Source: Poteriospumella lacustris
Taxonomy: Eukaryota; Sar; Chrysophyceae; Chromulinales; Dinobryaceae
Assembly: GCA_008000375.1 (NCBI GenBank)
Contig: SMOI01000343.1
Location: 12,155 to 33,572, forward strand
Direction: 5' to 3'
DNA: 21,418 nucleotides
The position numbers and the translations under genes were made by a program. The notes beneath the pieces are model-generated. The model was not told the DNA's origin. It ran no database searches and worked only from the letters and a program-made list of their open reading frames with translations. Below, in pieces: positions 9,997-18,339 of the stretch. The number at the start of each line of letters is the position of its first letter. Position 1 is the stretch's first letter.

Positions 9997-10690
9997 TTAT
10001 GACGACAACGCTGATCACGTCGATGACCTCGAGAACTTACTAGAACCCCTCCTTGCAGCTCCCAGCGCGCCCCACTTGCACGTTTACCCAAATCCAGACG
10101 TCACCACGGTGTTCAACGAAGTTCAAACTGGTGGCGCATCTTCAACCGGGACTTGTTGGTACGCTGTGGAACCAGCAAAAGCATGACACACGGATAATGC
10201 CAATACCGAGACTACAGCTCGAGCGCCTTCGTGCAAAGGTGGACAAACCTGCGACAGGGCTATCCGCAAAGGTCATTGGTATAGAAGGTACCCCAATAAC
10301 ACTAGACGGAATCGGAGACCTACCAATTGTGGGACCATCGCTCCTTGTCACGAATGCAGGAGCAAACCTTCTCAGTGTCCCTGCCGTCGTTGACCGCTTC
10401 AATGGAGTTATGAAATGCGATTCCAATGCACTCCGAGAACTGGGCAACTTGAACTTGAAGCGCATATCGTGATGGAACAACGGAGAACGGAACCGTCCCA
10501 GGCTCAGTTGATTTACGACCACAAGTGACATCGATCAGTACATACACAACGAGACTTTTCACAATGGAAGAGCATCAACGAGCTGCGGAAGCTATCTATG
10601 TGCTCTTTGCGGTCATCGTGGTCATGACACCATCATGCGCGACTTGGACAGTAGTTGCGGAGACCAAATACACCTCACTTGGATTGGACA
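9997..10690 (+). pseudogene. Ty1/Copia protease and pre-integrase region, lying downstream of the integrase
   Basis: An acidic linker (about 9970-10100, with DYDDNADHVDDLEN) leads to a retropepsin-like segment. HDTRIMPIP near 10185 sits where DTG or DSG is expected; it is followed by AKVIGIEGTPITLDGIG, LPIVGPSLLV and GANLLSVPAVVDRF, typical of Copia proteases. The frame ends at 10472. Around 10550-10680 the pre-integrase module is visible in two frames: FTMEEHQRAAEA, then GHRGHDTIMRDLDS. In a normal Copia element these parts precede the integrase, but here they follow it. Confidence 0.65.
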
Positions 10691-11364
10691 ATGAACACCA
10701 GACTCAGACTCCACGAGAGCGACCCACGTGGATTCGGAAGATCATTGCGCTCGCGGTTGTTGTATCAAAAGGGGTGATCTCTACCATAACGCCACCAACC
10801 TTCTGCTTCGGACAATTCGACTAATAGTGTCCGACCTCGTTGCTGTTGAAGCACGTCACCTTCTTTGTGGCGGCTGGCGGTAGCGGCTCATGTTCGTTTC
10901 GACGACTTATCGAACCGGCTTAAACTCAATAATGTCTTCTATGTCGTCGTTCAGCGACGTTGGCGTTCCCCGCTGTAGGGCTGTCGGTCGTAAAGGCTCC
11001 TTTTGCAATCGTGATGCAGCCAGTCCATAGATGACAGCCCGGAAGCGGCGACGCCGGAGATATACGGGACAATGGAACGTCGCGTTGCGACGATTACGTA
11101 CGGTGTTTGGAATATCCCCACTGGTGCGTGCAAACCTTTGATCGCAGTTGATGTATTTTCATAATGCGTATGCAGTTCCAAAGGATTTTCCGTTTACTAC
11201 AGTGTTGTTGAATGTTCATCGTATTCTTTGTGGGGATGCGGACGACAAAACGTTCATGTAAATATATTTACCTCATGGCAGAGCACTTACCACATCGGGT
11301 ATATGTATTTGGATTGATGTATTCACAAGCTGACAACATGCGATTGTAGATTGGTTTTGATTAT
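10691..11364. other. Spacer with scattered coding-like scraps
   Basis: No supported gene. Short in-frame pieces on the + strand near 11045-11160 (ending in a TAA) and 11172-11240 look protein-like and could be the eroded 5' part of the transposase remnant downstream, but they carry no diagnostic motif. Confidence 0.35.
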
Positions 11365-11800
11365 ATGGTATCGCTTCGTCAATACTCCGCCTGACGCGCG
11401 TTGCTATGTGTCTCTGGATACCACTGATTGTCCTGTGGAAGAGCCAAGAACAAACAAGCAAATCCTTTTGGTCTTGAGTACCATGCTGCCAACATAATGA
11501 CTTAGGCCTCGCTAGTCTAAGCTATGATGATCACGCTTTGCCCGGAGGGTTGCCTTTGGCCGATGATGGCTATAACAACGGAAACTTGTAGCAGCATTTC
11601 CGCAATTCGCGGAGCCGATGAAGACGCTCTCGAAGCGTCATGAGACCGTCCCGCCCATTAACCATTTTGGGATAAATCGTTAACGATTCATCCGACAAAT
11701 AGTTTCGGGCAAGCAAGCAGAGTGGGACGAGCAGACGAATAGAACTCAGACAAAAGTTGTTCAAAGAGCGGCTGAAGTGTTCACAGATGCACCATCACGA
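11365..11800 (+). pseudogene. Decayed DDE_4-like (Harbinger/IS5-type) transposase
   Basis: Motifs of a DDE_Tnp_4-type transposase appear in the right order on the + strand but in shifting frames: VSLDTTDCPVEEPR at about 11407-11450 (first Asp block), NPFGLEYHAANI at 11461-11496, LPGGLPLADDGYNN at about 11538-11580 (second Asp block), and RHETV near 11636 with the expected Arg-His-Glu of the last block. At least three frame changes and internal stops separate them. The order and spacing make coincidence unlikely. No terminal repeats were found. Confidence 0.5.
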
Positions 11801-12000
11801 ATGATAGTTGCAACTTGATCTGGAACACATTCGCCAACAACGACTGCGGCCAGGACAACACAGAGGCCTGCCCCCCTTGGTCTTCGTCCATGGCTTCTCC
11901 AAAGCGTGGTCGGATAGGCTTCACTGTTACGGTCGTTCGGAATTGGTCGTTCTTATTGCCTGACGGAAAGAACGGCAACCGGCGTACGACCATGTCGTAC

Positions 12001-12037
12001 TTGCAACTTCAAGGGCGATATTTGCAACTTCAAGGGC
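12001..12037 (+). repeat. 16-bp direct repeat TTGCAACTTCAAGGGC, two copies
   Basis: Perfect copies at 12001-12016 and 12022-12037 (period 21). No function is apparent. Confidence 0.75.
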
Positions 12038-12059
12038 TTTCTTGCAGAAGTTTGCGTTG

Positions 12060-12375
12060 ACAAAGCGTTGATGAATCCTCATTTTCGCGTCCACCCGTCT
12101 GAAGATGACAGTCGCGACTTCACAAACATCCGAGTACCATGAAAAGAGAAATAAGGCCAGCATTTGAAAGCGCATTCTCGAAGTCCTGAAACCTGATCAT
12201 CTAGTTGTCATTCTCACTTAAAGCCTAACTGGCTAAGATCTTTTTTTAAACCTTGTGCTTATTCGACCAACCTACGGCTTAATTGTTTGTGTCCAATTGC
12301 TTATTTGACCTGTACAAAACCATTTTATGAATAAAAACATTTGAAATCGAAATCGAAATACCGTTTGTCTGGTAC
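12060..12375. other. AT-rich spacer
   Basis: No gene or strong repeat. A short A/T-rich stretch with GAAATCGAAATC repeats occurs near 12343-12358 and again as AACATCGAAATCGAAG near 12424-12438. Confidence 0.4.
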
Positions 12376-12902
12376 GTGATATATAAAATCTCTCACCGAA
12401 TATGTTGCACAGTGACAGATCTCAACATCGAAATCGAAGATTTTACCACTCATGTCGAGAAGGCAGCAGAGTGTCTGGTCTGTCTCGAGAAGAGTTCTGA
12501 CTGGCATTGCGTCGGCGCTGATCACCCTCGCAGAGCAGGTGAGGGCCCTTCTGTGCTTACTTCGTTTTTGTGATAGACAGCGACAGAGACATGCAATCGC
12601 TTGTCGAAATCTCGACAGGTGTATTCGTCCCCATTTCGCGTGTTGCTTCGGTGGGGATTTGTGTCGTAGTCCTCACCAATACAGCTCAGCAGGCCTGTGA
12701 TATGCGGTGCGAGACCACCAAGTTCGTCGATACTTTGTTTACCCCAGTCAATCTCGTATCAGATGCTTTGAAATACGTTTTGGGGATCAGCCTTATGAAG
12801 TATATTGGGAAGTACTTCATTGGGCACCTCGACATAGCTATTTGGAACGTAGGTTATATTTTGGGCCGAAGCAATCGAAGGCCTAAGACGACAAACGACT
12901 AA
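12376..12902 (+). pseudogene. Possible eroded gene, family unknown
   Basis: Three overlapping frames give partly protein-like peptides: 12376-12573 (acidic, with CLVCLEKSSDWHC), 12452-12700 (SALITLAEQVRALL helix) and 12570-12902 (110 codons, with SLVEISTGVFVPIS and VNLVSDALKYVLGIS). A GTGAGG donor at 12539 and an ACAG acceptor near 12581 exist, but joining there did not give one long frame in the combinations examined. The mix fits a frameshifted remnant. It ends just before the structured repeat at 12921. Confidence 0.3.
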
Positions 12903-12930
12903 CGACAACCCACTCAAGCCTATGGTCTGA

Positions 12931-12947
12931 GCGCGCGCTACGCGCGC
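12931..12947 (+). repeat. Perfect hairpin, 7-bp GC stem, CTA loop
   Basis: GCGCGCG at 12931-12937 pairs with CGCGCGC at 12941-12947. It is the first of three stems in the repeat unit. Confidence 0.85.
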
Positions 12948-12958
12948 ACTCGAACCCA

Positions 12959-12982
12959 GCCGTCCGCGCCAGTGCGGACGGC
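12959..12982 (+). repeat. Perfect hairpin, 9-bp stem, GCCAGT loop
   Basis: GCCGTCCGC at 12959-12967 is the exact reverse complement of GCGGACGGC at 12974-12982. Confidence 0.9.
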
Positions 12983-13010
12983 GACAAGTGACAAGTGACA
13001 AGAGAAGAAA

Positions 13011-13026
13011 CCCTACCGAGGTAGGG
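13011..13026 (+). repeat. Perfect hairpin, 6-bp stem, CGAG tetraloop
   Basis: CCCTAC at 13011-13016 pairs with GTAGGG at 13021-13026. Confidence 0.85.
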
Positions 13027-13034
13027 GCTTCAAA

Positions 13035-13076
13035 CGGACTGACTGACGGACTGACTGACGGACTGACGGACGGACA
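13035..13076 (+). repeat. 12-bp tandem array (CGGACTGACTGA and shorter variants)
   Basis: Two full 12-bp units are followed by two 8-bp variants. The minus-strand reading gives a Ser-Val-Ser-Pro repeat peptide, which is a by-product and not a protein. Confidence 0.85.
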
Positions 13077-13150
13077 GAAAAACGAAACTTGGCCCCCCAC
13101 ACACCTAAAGGCCTTCTCAGTCACTCAGTGATTGCTTCGGAATTTCTACT

Positions 13151-13985
13151 ATTTGTTCGTGGCAGTTGTCGTATGGGCTTTGCATCTTTTGTATCTTTTG
13201 CATTCTGAGTGGAAGAAGTTACAATGGATTCGACGTCTGTCTGAAAAGTTAAAGATTCCCAGAATAATTAGCTGAATTAACTTAGTGATCCCGTTTACCA
13301 ATAAAACCCGCAAAACCGAAAAGCGACAACGGAAAAGCGACACACGGAAACGAAAAGCGTCATGAGCGTTGTCGCTGGTCGACGATCGACTGGTCTACAA
13401 AACTACTGGATTCCCGGCGCTTGTTCTTGAACAACTATAGGGTGACTGAGAGGATGCAGCTATCCACTGCATCAGCGAGGTAGAGTTTCTACTGCCTTTG
13501 TCTTGTCTGAAGTGTTAATAGGTCGATGAGCTTCGACAAGGTTGGGGCAATGTCCGTTAGGCGTTTCGTTTCCTAACTCCGTTAGAAAACATTCATTTCC
13601 AAACACAGGCTTCCCAATGTTAGTTTGGGAATATATTCTCTTTTTAAGAGCTGTTTCAGGATATCCTTCCGCGCGCGGCGATCATCAGCGAACCTCCCGC
13701 CTGCCAGGTCGGATTGATGACCCAATCATTCGGCAGGCTTTTTGAACGATTCCTTTGGAATCAGCCAACGATAATTTTTTTCTTCGTTAAGAATTAGTTT
13801 ATTAGGTAATTGAACCAATAAACCAAATTTGCAGAAGGTAAGACGTGTTGATATGTGCGTGCAAAATCGTCGGAATTGCAAGATTACCTTGTTTTCCGAC
13901 AAATTTGCACACTGGCCTTGCGGAAACCACTGGTGATATCTTGATTTATACTGTTTATTCTTGATGTAGATCAAAAACTGAACGC
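13151..13985. other. Spacer; one nested hairpin with T run
   Basis: No supported gene. At 13699-13738 GCCTGCC pairs with GGCAGGC, with an inner GGTC/GACC stem, and five T follow at 13739-13743. This could be a small pol III-type RNA end or chance. Confidence 0.35.
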
Positions 13986-14018
13986 GCCGAATCGAATTTC
14001 GGGCCGAATCGAATTTCG
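13986..14018 (+). promoter_or_regulatory. 16-bp direct repeat GCCGAATCGAATTTCG upstream of the ATG at 14028
   Basis: Two perfect copies start at 13986 and 14003 (period 17) and end 9 bases before the start codon of the spliced gene candidate. Their place in the presumed 5' UTR or promoter suggests a regulatory site; this is inference from position. Confidence 0.4.
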
Positions 14019-14027
14019 CGACCAGCT

Positions 14028-14944
14028 ATGGGATGGTTTGGTAACGGACAAGTGCAGCCGCAGCGAGGTGCACTAACTGGTGCCAGGCGAGCCCGTCAAC
14101 GCAAATTTTACCACAAGAGTAATCAGCAAAAGATGTAAGTCAGAGATTACGATGCTTGCCTCTGCTGCAGAGCCTTCTTTATGCTTTTGTCTGCTTGTCC
14201 ACAGGTTGCTCACCGAGGTCAGCAGTTTATCTTCAGCCGGGGTTTCTTCTTCGGCGGCGACAGAAAAAGAAGCAGTTACCATCAGTGCCTCTCTTCCAGT
14301 CGCCAACACAGCCAAGCAACGTTCTACAAGGCACTTCTGTTCCGTGTCCTTCGCCATCAATTGGCACCGTTCCCCCCGTCTTTGGCGCAACAAGCCCAAC
14401 GTTCAAGAAGCACCCACGACAAGTACGAGATTTTTCGACGTTGGGTCCATGTCAGCAACGTCGTCGCCTAAACGAAGTGTACTTAGCCATTGGGCCATTG
14501 ATATCCGATCAAGGCGAAGGAGAAGATCAAATTTCACCAAGCGTACCAGAACATTGAAAGTGGAAAAGTTCGATTTTTTGGCGTATGTGCATGGTAAAGG
14601 TGATCAAACAGTGTCCGGTCAAAACGCTCTCAAAATTTCTGCTGAGCAAGCGTCGAAACTAATGGGCCTGGTGGGAACAGAGGGAGAACTAAAGTATCCT
14701 GCTGACCCGTATATGAAAGCAACCGGGAGATGGAAATTTTGTCGAATTGAGCTCCTTCACCCCACTCAATCAAAGCTTATATGGGCAAGACTAATCAAAG
14801 TCTTGCCAAGCTTCGTGACAAATGGATAAAGATCGAAGCAGACGATTTTGCTGATTCTGGTGACGATGCTGTAGGTAAGTTCGAGCTATCGGTTGAATTA
14901 TCTGATCATCGCTGATCAGATTACATCTACAGGCTACTCTATTC
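14028..14944 (+). CDS. Putative intron-bearing gene cut by a Copia insertion
   Basis: Exon 1 is 14028-14134 and starts MGWFGNGQVQPQRG, with a basic end (GARRARQRKFYHK). Intron 1 is 14135-14204 (70 bp, GTAAGT...TTTTGTCTGCTTGTCCACAG, a textbook acceptor). Exon 2 then reads in the frame open to TAA 14827-14829, with a convincing stretch FDFLAYVHGKGDQTVSG near 14570-14620. A second intron with GTAAGT is at 14875-14932 (58 bp, ends CTACAG). The codons just before it (MGKTNQSLAKLRDKW, then DDFADSGDDAV) are in a different frame from most of exon 2. Either a further small intron lies between 14620 and 14781 or the gene is frameshifted. After the second acceptor only 12 bases remain before the Copia LTR. 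Function is not recognised; product names would be guesswork. Confidence 0.45.
14135..14204 (+). other. Spliceosomal intron, 70 bp
   Basis: Perfect GTAAGT donor, pyrimidine-rich 3' part and CCACAG acceptor. Removing it joins the basic exon 1 in phase with the open frame downstream. Confidence 0.6.
14875..14932 (+). other. Spliceosomal intron, 58 bp
   Basis: TAG|GTAAGT donor and ACATCTACAG acceptor. It contains the inverted pair CTGATCATC/GCTGATCAG, which may hold a branch site. Confidence 0.5.
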
Positions 14945-15069
14945 TGACCGGCATGGCTCTCTCGCAGCCATCCGTTGATCGACTGGTTCTCCTAACAGCG
15001 CCGGCCTGCGCTGCTAGGTCACCGGCCCGAGACTGGACGTCCACCTTGGACACACCATGTCCCAACACA
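14945..15069 (-). mobile_element. Putative 3' LTR of the reverse-strand Copia element
   Basis: Read on the minus strand, a purine-rich run after the RNase H region (CTTCAGGGG) leads into TGTGTTGGGACATGGTG, and the segment ends CCGGTCA at 14945, giving the TG...CA ends of an LTR of about 125 bp. No second copy is visible upstream near 17400-17900, so the ends and the name remain provisional. Confidence 0.45.
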
Positions 15070-15640
15070 CCCCTGAAGTCCTGGCTCGGGCTCTTCCACC
15101 CTATAAGCATGTCGCGCTCCCGGGTGAACTGGTTGCCCTGAACCGGCTTGGTCAAGACGTTGGCTACCATGTCGGCGGTTGGGACGTGCACCACCGTGAC
15201 GTCGTCTACCCTCTCTTTCAGCCAAAAGTGACGGATGGCAATATGTCTTGACCTTTCGGACCCCGGCGCCCCACGTCGCACCAGTGCGATCGCGCTGAGG
15301 TTGTCCTGTCCCAGCATAGCCTGGCCGGTGGCGAGACCCTGCTCCAGAAGGAACTCCCTTATGTGGATCGCTTGGCTGGCTGTGTCCGAGAGCCCAACCA
15401 GCTCGGTGCTCGACTTGGTCACGATCCGCTGCTTTGCGGACTTGGCGAAGACTGGCCCCGACCCGACGGACACCACGCACCCCGTATGGGAGCGGCCCGA
15501 GTCGGTATGCACCCCATACGACGCGTCGATGTGTGCGCGTACGACGGGTGGATCGCTCATGGTCAGCTTGATCCCTCTCTCCGCCGTTCCCTGGATGTAT
15601 CCGAGAACGCGGCGCAGCTTGGCGCAGTCGTCGATATCGC
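15070..15640 (-). pseudogene. Copia RNase H domain
   Basis: Minus-strand frame 14934-15560 carries the RNase H of a Ty1/Copia polyprotein: DASYGVHTDSGRSHTG (first Asp), VTKSSTELVGLSD (Glu), GQDNLSAIAL (Asp), and the family end motif RSRHIAIRHFWLKERV with ADMVANVLTKPVQG. The domain looks complete. It is separated from the reverse transcriptase by two frame changes near 15640 and 15700, so it is not translated as one protein. Confidence 0.85.
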
Positions 15641-16616
15641 ACGCGCGTGGACAGGAAGTCTGCTGCCGTCAGGCATTCGGGTCTCGTCCGTTTTGCAAGG
15701 TAGAGTAACTTCAGGTCTCGTCTCGAAGAGTGCGGATGTTGCTGGGGTGGGTTTGTCTTTCAGCGTCAGTCCAGCGAGCAGGTCCGCGGTGCAGTTTTCC
15801 ATCGTCACCGCGACCGCACCCGGCGTCGCAAAGTCGAACATCATGCCCACGTAACTTAGCCTTGGACCATGTGTCGTCTTGACCTCCTTGAACCGCTGCT
15901 TGAGTGCGTCGACGACGTCTTCGATCTGCGCTCGTTCGGTGCTGGTGATAAGGAGATCGTCCACGTGGATCGCGATGGTGACTTGCGGATGACCGACTCT
16001 GCTACGGTTGAGTACGCACCCGTCGCGGGCGTTACGCCGGAATCCCATCGCCTTCACTGCCAGTATGAGTGTGTCATGCCAGAGTTTCGCCGCCCCCACG
16101 CAGCCGTAGAGGGCTCTCCGGAGTCTTACTACGATACTTCCGCTTGGTTCGACGAAGGCTTTGTACCCCGGCATGTGGACCGGCACCCCTGTCTCCGCCA
16201 GGTGCGCGTTCAGGAAGGCGCCTCCGATGTCGGTCGCACACACGTGGCGCTGCTCTTCCGCGGCTATCGCCGCAATGATGAGCACGGATGTTGTTGCGGC
16301 CGTTGGCGAGGACAGATCGTCGTAGAGCGACTTGTCCTGTTGGTCGCCGCCTGCGACCAGCCGTGCCTTGAGCTTTTCGTACTCGCCGGATGCGAGGTAT
16401 TTATCCTTCAAGAACATCGAGGATCGGATGATCGATGTCCGCTCCCTGTCGCAGAGTTGCGGGACGTGGACGGGTGTCCACACCCCCTTGTCGAGCATTT
16501 GTCTGAGCTCGGCCTCGATGACTTGTCTCGCTTCCGTGGGTCGCTGCGCCATGGCCTCCCGCACGCTGATCTTGAACACTTCACAGTTGTCTGGAGCAAG
16601 CCCTGCTAGCCTGCGC
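15641..16616 (-). pseudogene. Copia reverse transcriptase domain
   Basis: Minus-strand frame 15563-16579 begins MFKISVREAMAQR, with the upstream linker continuing in frame to about 16616. It shows EYEKLKARLVAGGDQQD, the catalytic CATDIGGAFLNA, RRALYGCVGAAKLW and IHVDDLLIT, where HVDD stands for the usual YVDD. The frame fails near 15700. A 238-bp extra segment joins its 5' side at 16617. Codon use and identity place it in the same element as the RNase H. Confidence 0.85.
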
Positions 16617-16854
16617 GACCGTCTTGGTTCTTCGGCTGTTGGTTCTTCGAAAAATCGAACAGCATGCCCAAGTAGGAGTGCTTCGCACCCCTGACTTCGG
16701 TGACGGTGCCAAATTTTCTCTCAAGAAAATCGATAAACGCATCGATGGCGCCGTTGTCTTCAGAGGTAATCAACAAGTCGTCGACATACACAACAACCGT
16801 CAGCTGGTAATCACCACTTGATTTGTTGAAAACGCAGTTCTCGTACGGGTTGAT
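16617..16854 (-). mobile_element. Inserted second Copia RT fragment between 20-bp direct repeats
   Basis: On the minus strand this 238-bp piece codes for another copy of the reverse transcriptase active-site block (NPYENCVFNKSSGD, VYVDDLLITSEDNG, KHSYLGMLFDFS) that is only distantly like the main copy. It has the canonical YVDD. The 20-bp sequence starting GACCGTCTTGGTTCTTCGG occurs at 16617-16636 and again at 16855-16874, so the fragment plus one repeat copy has been added inside the element. Confidence 0.75.
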
Positions 16855-17385
16855 GACCGTCTTGGTTCTTCGGCATCAACGTGGGCAGATCAGGATCGGT
16901 CACCCCTGGGTCATTGCGGGCGTGGTCTATTGCGCCCGGGTCGCTACCGCGTGTGAGGCCCTGTCGGATGGCTAGACAGGTGATGTGGTCGGCCAGGTCT
17001 TTCGTCACCGGTACGATGGTGAATTGGTCTCTGGTGACCACCGCGTTTGTCCCGAGGCACCACATCTTGACACTTCCGGTGGTGTTTCCTTTCGGAAGGA
17101 GGCAGATGCAGCCTTCTGTGCGCGCCACAATGGTGTTCGTGGTGACCGGGGTCGTCGCTTGCACGTAGTCTCCGAAGCAGCATCGGAGATCGCGACGCAT
17201 GTCGAGCTTCCTGTGGAAGAACTGCTCGTATGGGCTCGACGATGCACTGGGCTGAAAGTTGATCGACCGCAGTACTGGATCATCAGGCGAGGCATGGTAT
17301 ATTGTAGGGAGTGCTCGTGTGCCCTCACCCGGCCTTTGATGGTCTGTATCATGCGCTCGGCGACGGGAACATGGAGTTGTTAAGG
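16855..17385 (-). pseudogene. Copia integrase, 5'-truncated
   Basis: Minus-strand frames give the end of the integrase core (HVPVAERMIQTIKGR near 17345-17375) and, in another frame, the post-core block (RDLRCCFGDYVQATT, NTIVARTEGCI, LLPKGNTTGSVKM, VTRDQF). A frame change lies near 17260. A further one is likely near 16885, because the linker continues in a different frame at the RT side. The first two-thirds of the integrase are missing; the break at about 17385 falls in a short duplicated motif. Confidence 0.75.
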
Positions 17386-17463
17386 TCTTGTTCCGAGAGT
17401 CGCTTGGAGTTGTTAAGGTCTGAGCCCGAGGTCCTTGAGCAGTCGAGTTCCGAGAGTCGCTAG
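17372..17463 (+). repeat. Short duplicated motifs at the Copia 5' break
   Basis: GGAGTTGTTAAGGTCT occurs at 17372-17387 and 17406-17421; GTTCCGAGAGTCGCT occurs near 17389 and 17448. In minus-strand translation they give repeated SDSRN and LTTP. The duplication coincides with loss of the upstream integrase. Confidence 0.65.
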
Positions 17464-17519
17464 CGATCTTCTTCCTTGCCTTCGAGCCTTTGCTTGTGGC
17501 TAGAAGGCTTTTTCGCATT

Positions 17520-17880
17520 GTAGCAATTTACAAAACTTAATGGTCAAAAATTGAAGTTCCGTCGGCGACGCTGGTCCGACTGACTTTCATTTGGACCAAC
17601 TGAGTTTTGATTTTACAATTTGAAAATCAGTCGGCGCCAACTTTCCTAATTCTTCCCAGATCGGTCTCCTAGGCTGAATGTCGGCTGACTTTCGCGCAGG
17701 CAAGCTGGATACCGAGTAGGTAGACCAGCGAGCTAGAATGTCTATTTAGAACTGATGATCTAAGCTATATGATGATTGAGGACAATAAAGATAAGTAGAC
17801 CTGGAACCGTAGGCCGGACATCCTTGTGTTGATGGGCCTACTATGAGCCAGATGCCCCAAGTTGTGAGGGCAAGGGGGCA
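17520..17880. other. Spacer with an imperfect inverted repeat
   Basis: No supported gene. 17574-17594 (TCCGACTGACTTTCATTTGG-like) is roughly complementary to 17618-17637 (CAATTTGAAAATCAGTCGG), a possible stem of about 20 bp with mismatches. Confidence 0.4.
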
Positions 17881-17994
17881 GACGGCGTCAATGCCCATTT
17901 CGGCTGAGGAAGGATGACGGGGGAAATGCCCATTTCGGCTGAGGAAGGATGACGGCGTCAATGCCCATTTCGGCTGAGGAAGGATGACGGGGGA
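17881..17994 (+). repeat. 35-bp tandem repeat, three copies
   Basis: Units start at 17890, 17925 and 17960, each beginning AATGCCCATTTCGGCTGAGG. Unit ends alternate: units 1 and 3 end in GACGGGGG-type bases, while unit 2, and the piece just before unit 1, end GACGGCGTC. This suggests a 70-bp higher-order unit. Confidence 0.9.
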
Positions 17995-18240
17995 AAAGGA
18001 GAGAAAAGCAGAAGAAAATCAAACAGAGAAGAGAAAAGAAGAGACAGCGAGAAAAGGTGAGAATGAGGATGACTGTGGAGAAACCGGAATGCCAAGAGCG
18101 GATTCTGCGAATCAGAAAAATGAGTGCGGGAATAGAAAGAAGTTTGGAACGCAAACGCGAGACAAAGAAAGAAAGCAAAGAGAGAATGAAGAAGAGAAGG
18201 AGAGAATGGAGAAAGAAGGAAGAGATGCCTGGCGGGCTCA
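17995..18240 (+). repeat. Purine-rich (GA) tract
   Basis: About 245 bases are mostly A and G on the + strand. The open frame through it (17984 on) gives a Lys/Glu/Arg-rich peptide that reflects base composition. It lies between the 35-bp array and the integrase fragment and could mark a polypurine-type tract or simple decay. Confidence 0.7.
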
Positions 18241-18339
18241 GACAGGCCAGTCGTGGAACTGCTGGAAAACGTCGAAAGCGTCAACGCATCAACGAAGGCG
18301 AATTCGCGACCGACACTGCAGCGGTGAGCGAAACGGGCG

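Larger units (their letters stand above)
12921..13150 (+). repeat. Structured interspersed repeat, fullest copy (hairpins plus tandem core)
   Basis: The unit starts TATGGTCTGAGC. It carries three perfect hairpins in 96 bases, a GACAAGT-type repeat, a 12-bp tandem array, and a conserved 3' block (AACTTGG then C run, CACACCTAAAGGCC, GTGATTGCTTCGGAA) shared with 8955-9127. It could be a SINE-like or hairpin-bearing non-autonomous element. No clear pol III A/B boxes, target duplication or coding capacity were found. Confidence 0.65.

Noticed and set aside
12931-13076. CRISPR-like array or tRNA gene
   Set aside because: The hairpins differ in sequence, there are no regular spacers, and no cloverleaf can be drawn.
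15235-16694. Plus-strand frames across the Copia pol region
   Set aside because: They are antisense shadows; the minus strand carries the RT and RNase H motifs.
17890-17994. Coding tandem-repeat protein on the minus strand
   Set aside because: The 35-bp period is not a multiple of three, so the frame changes at each unit.
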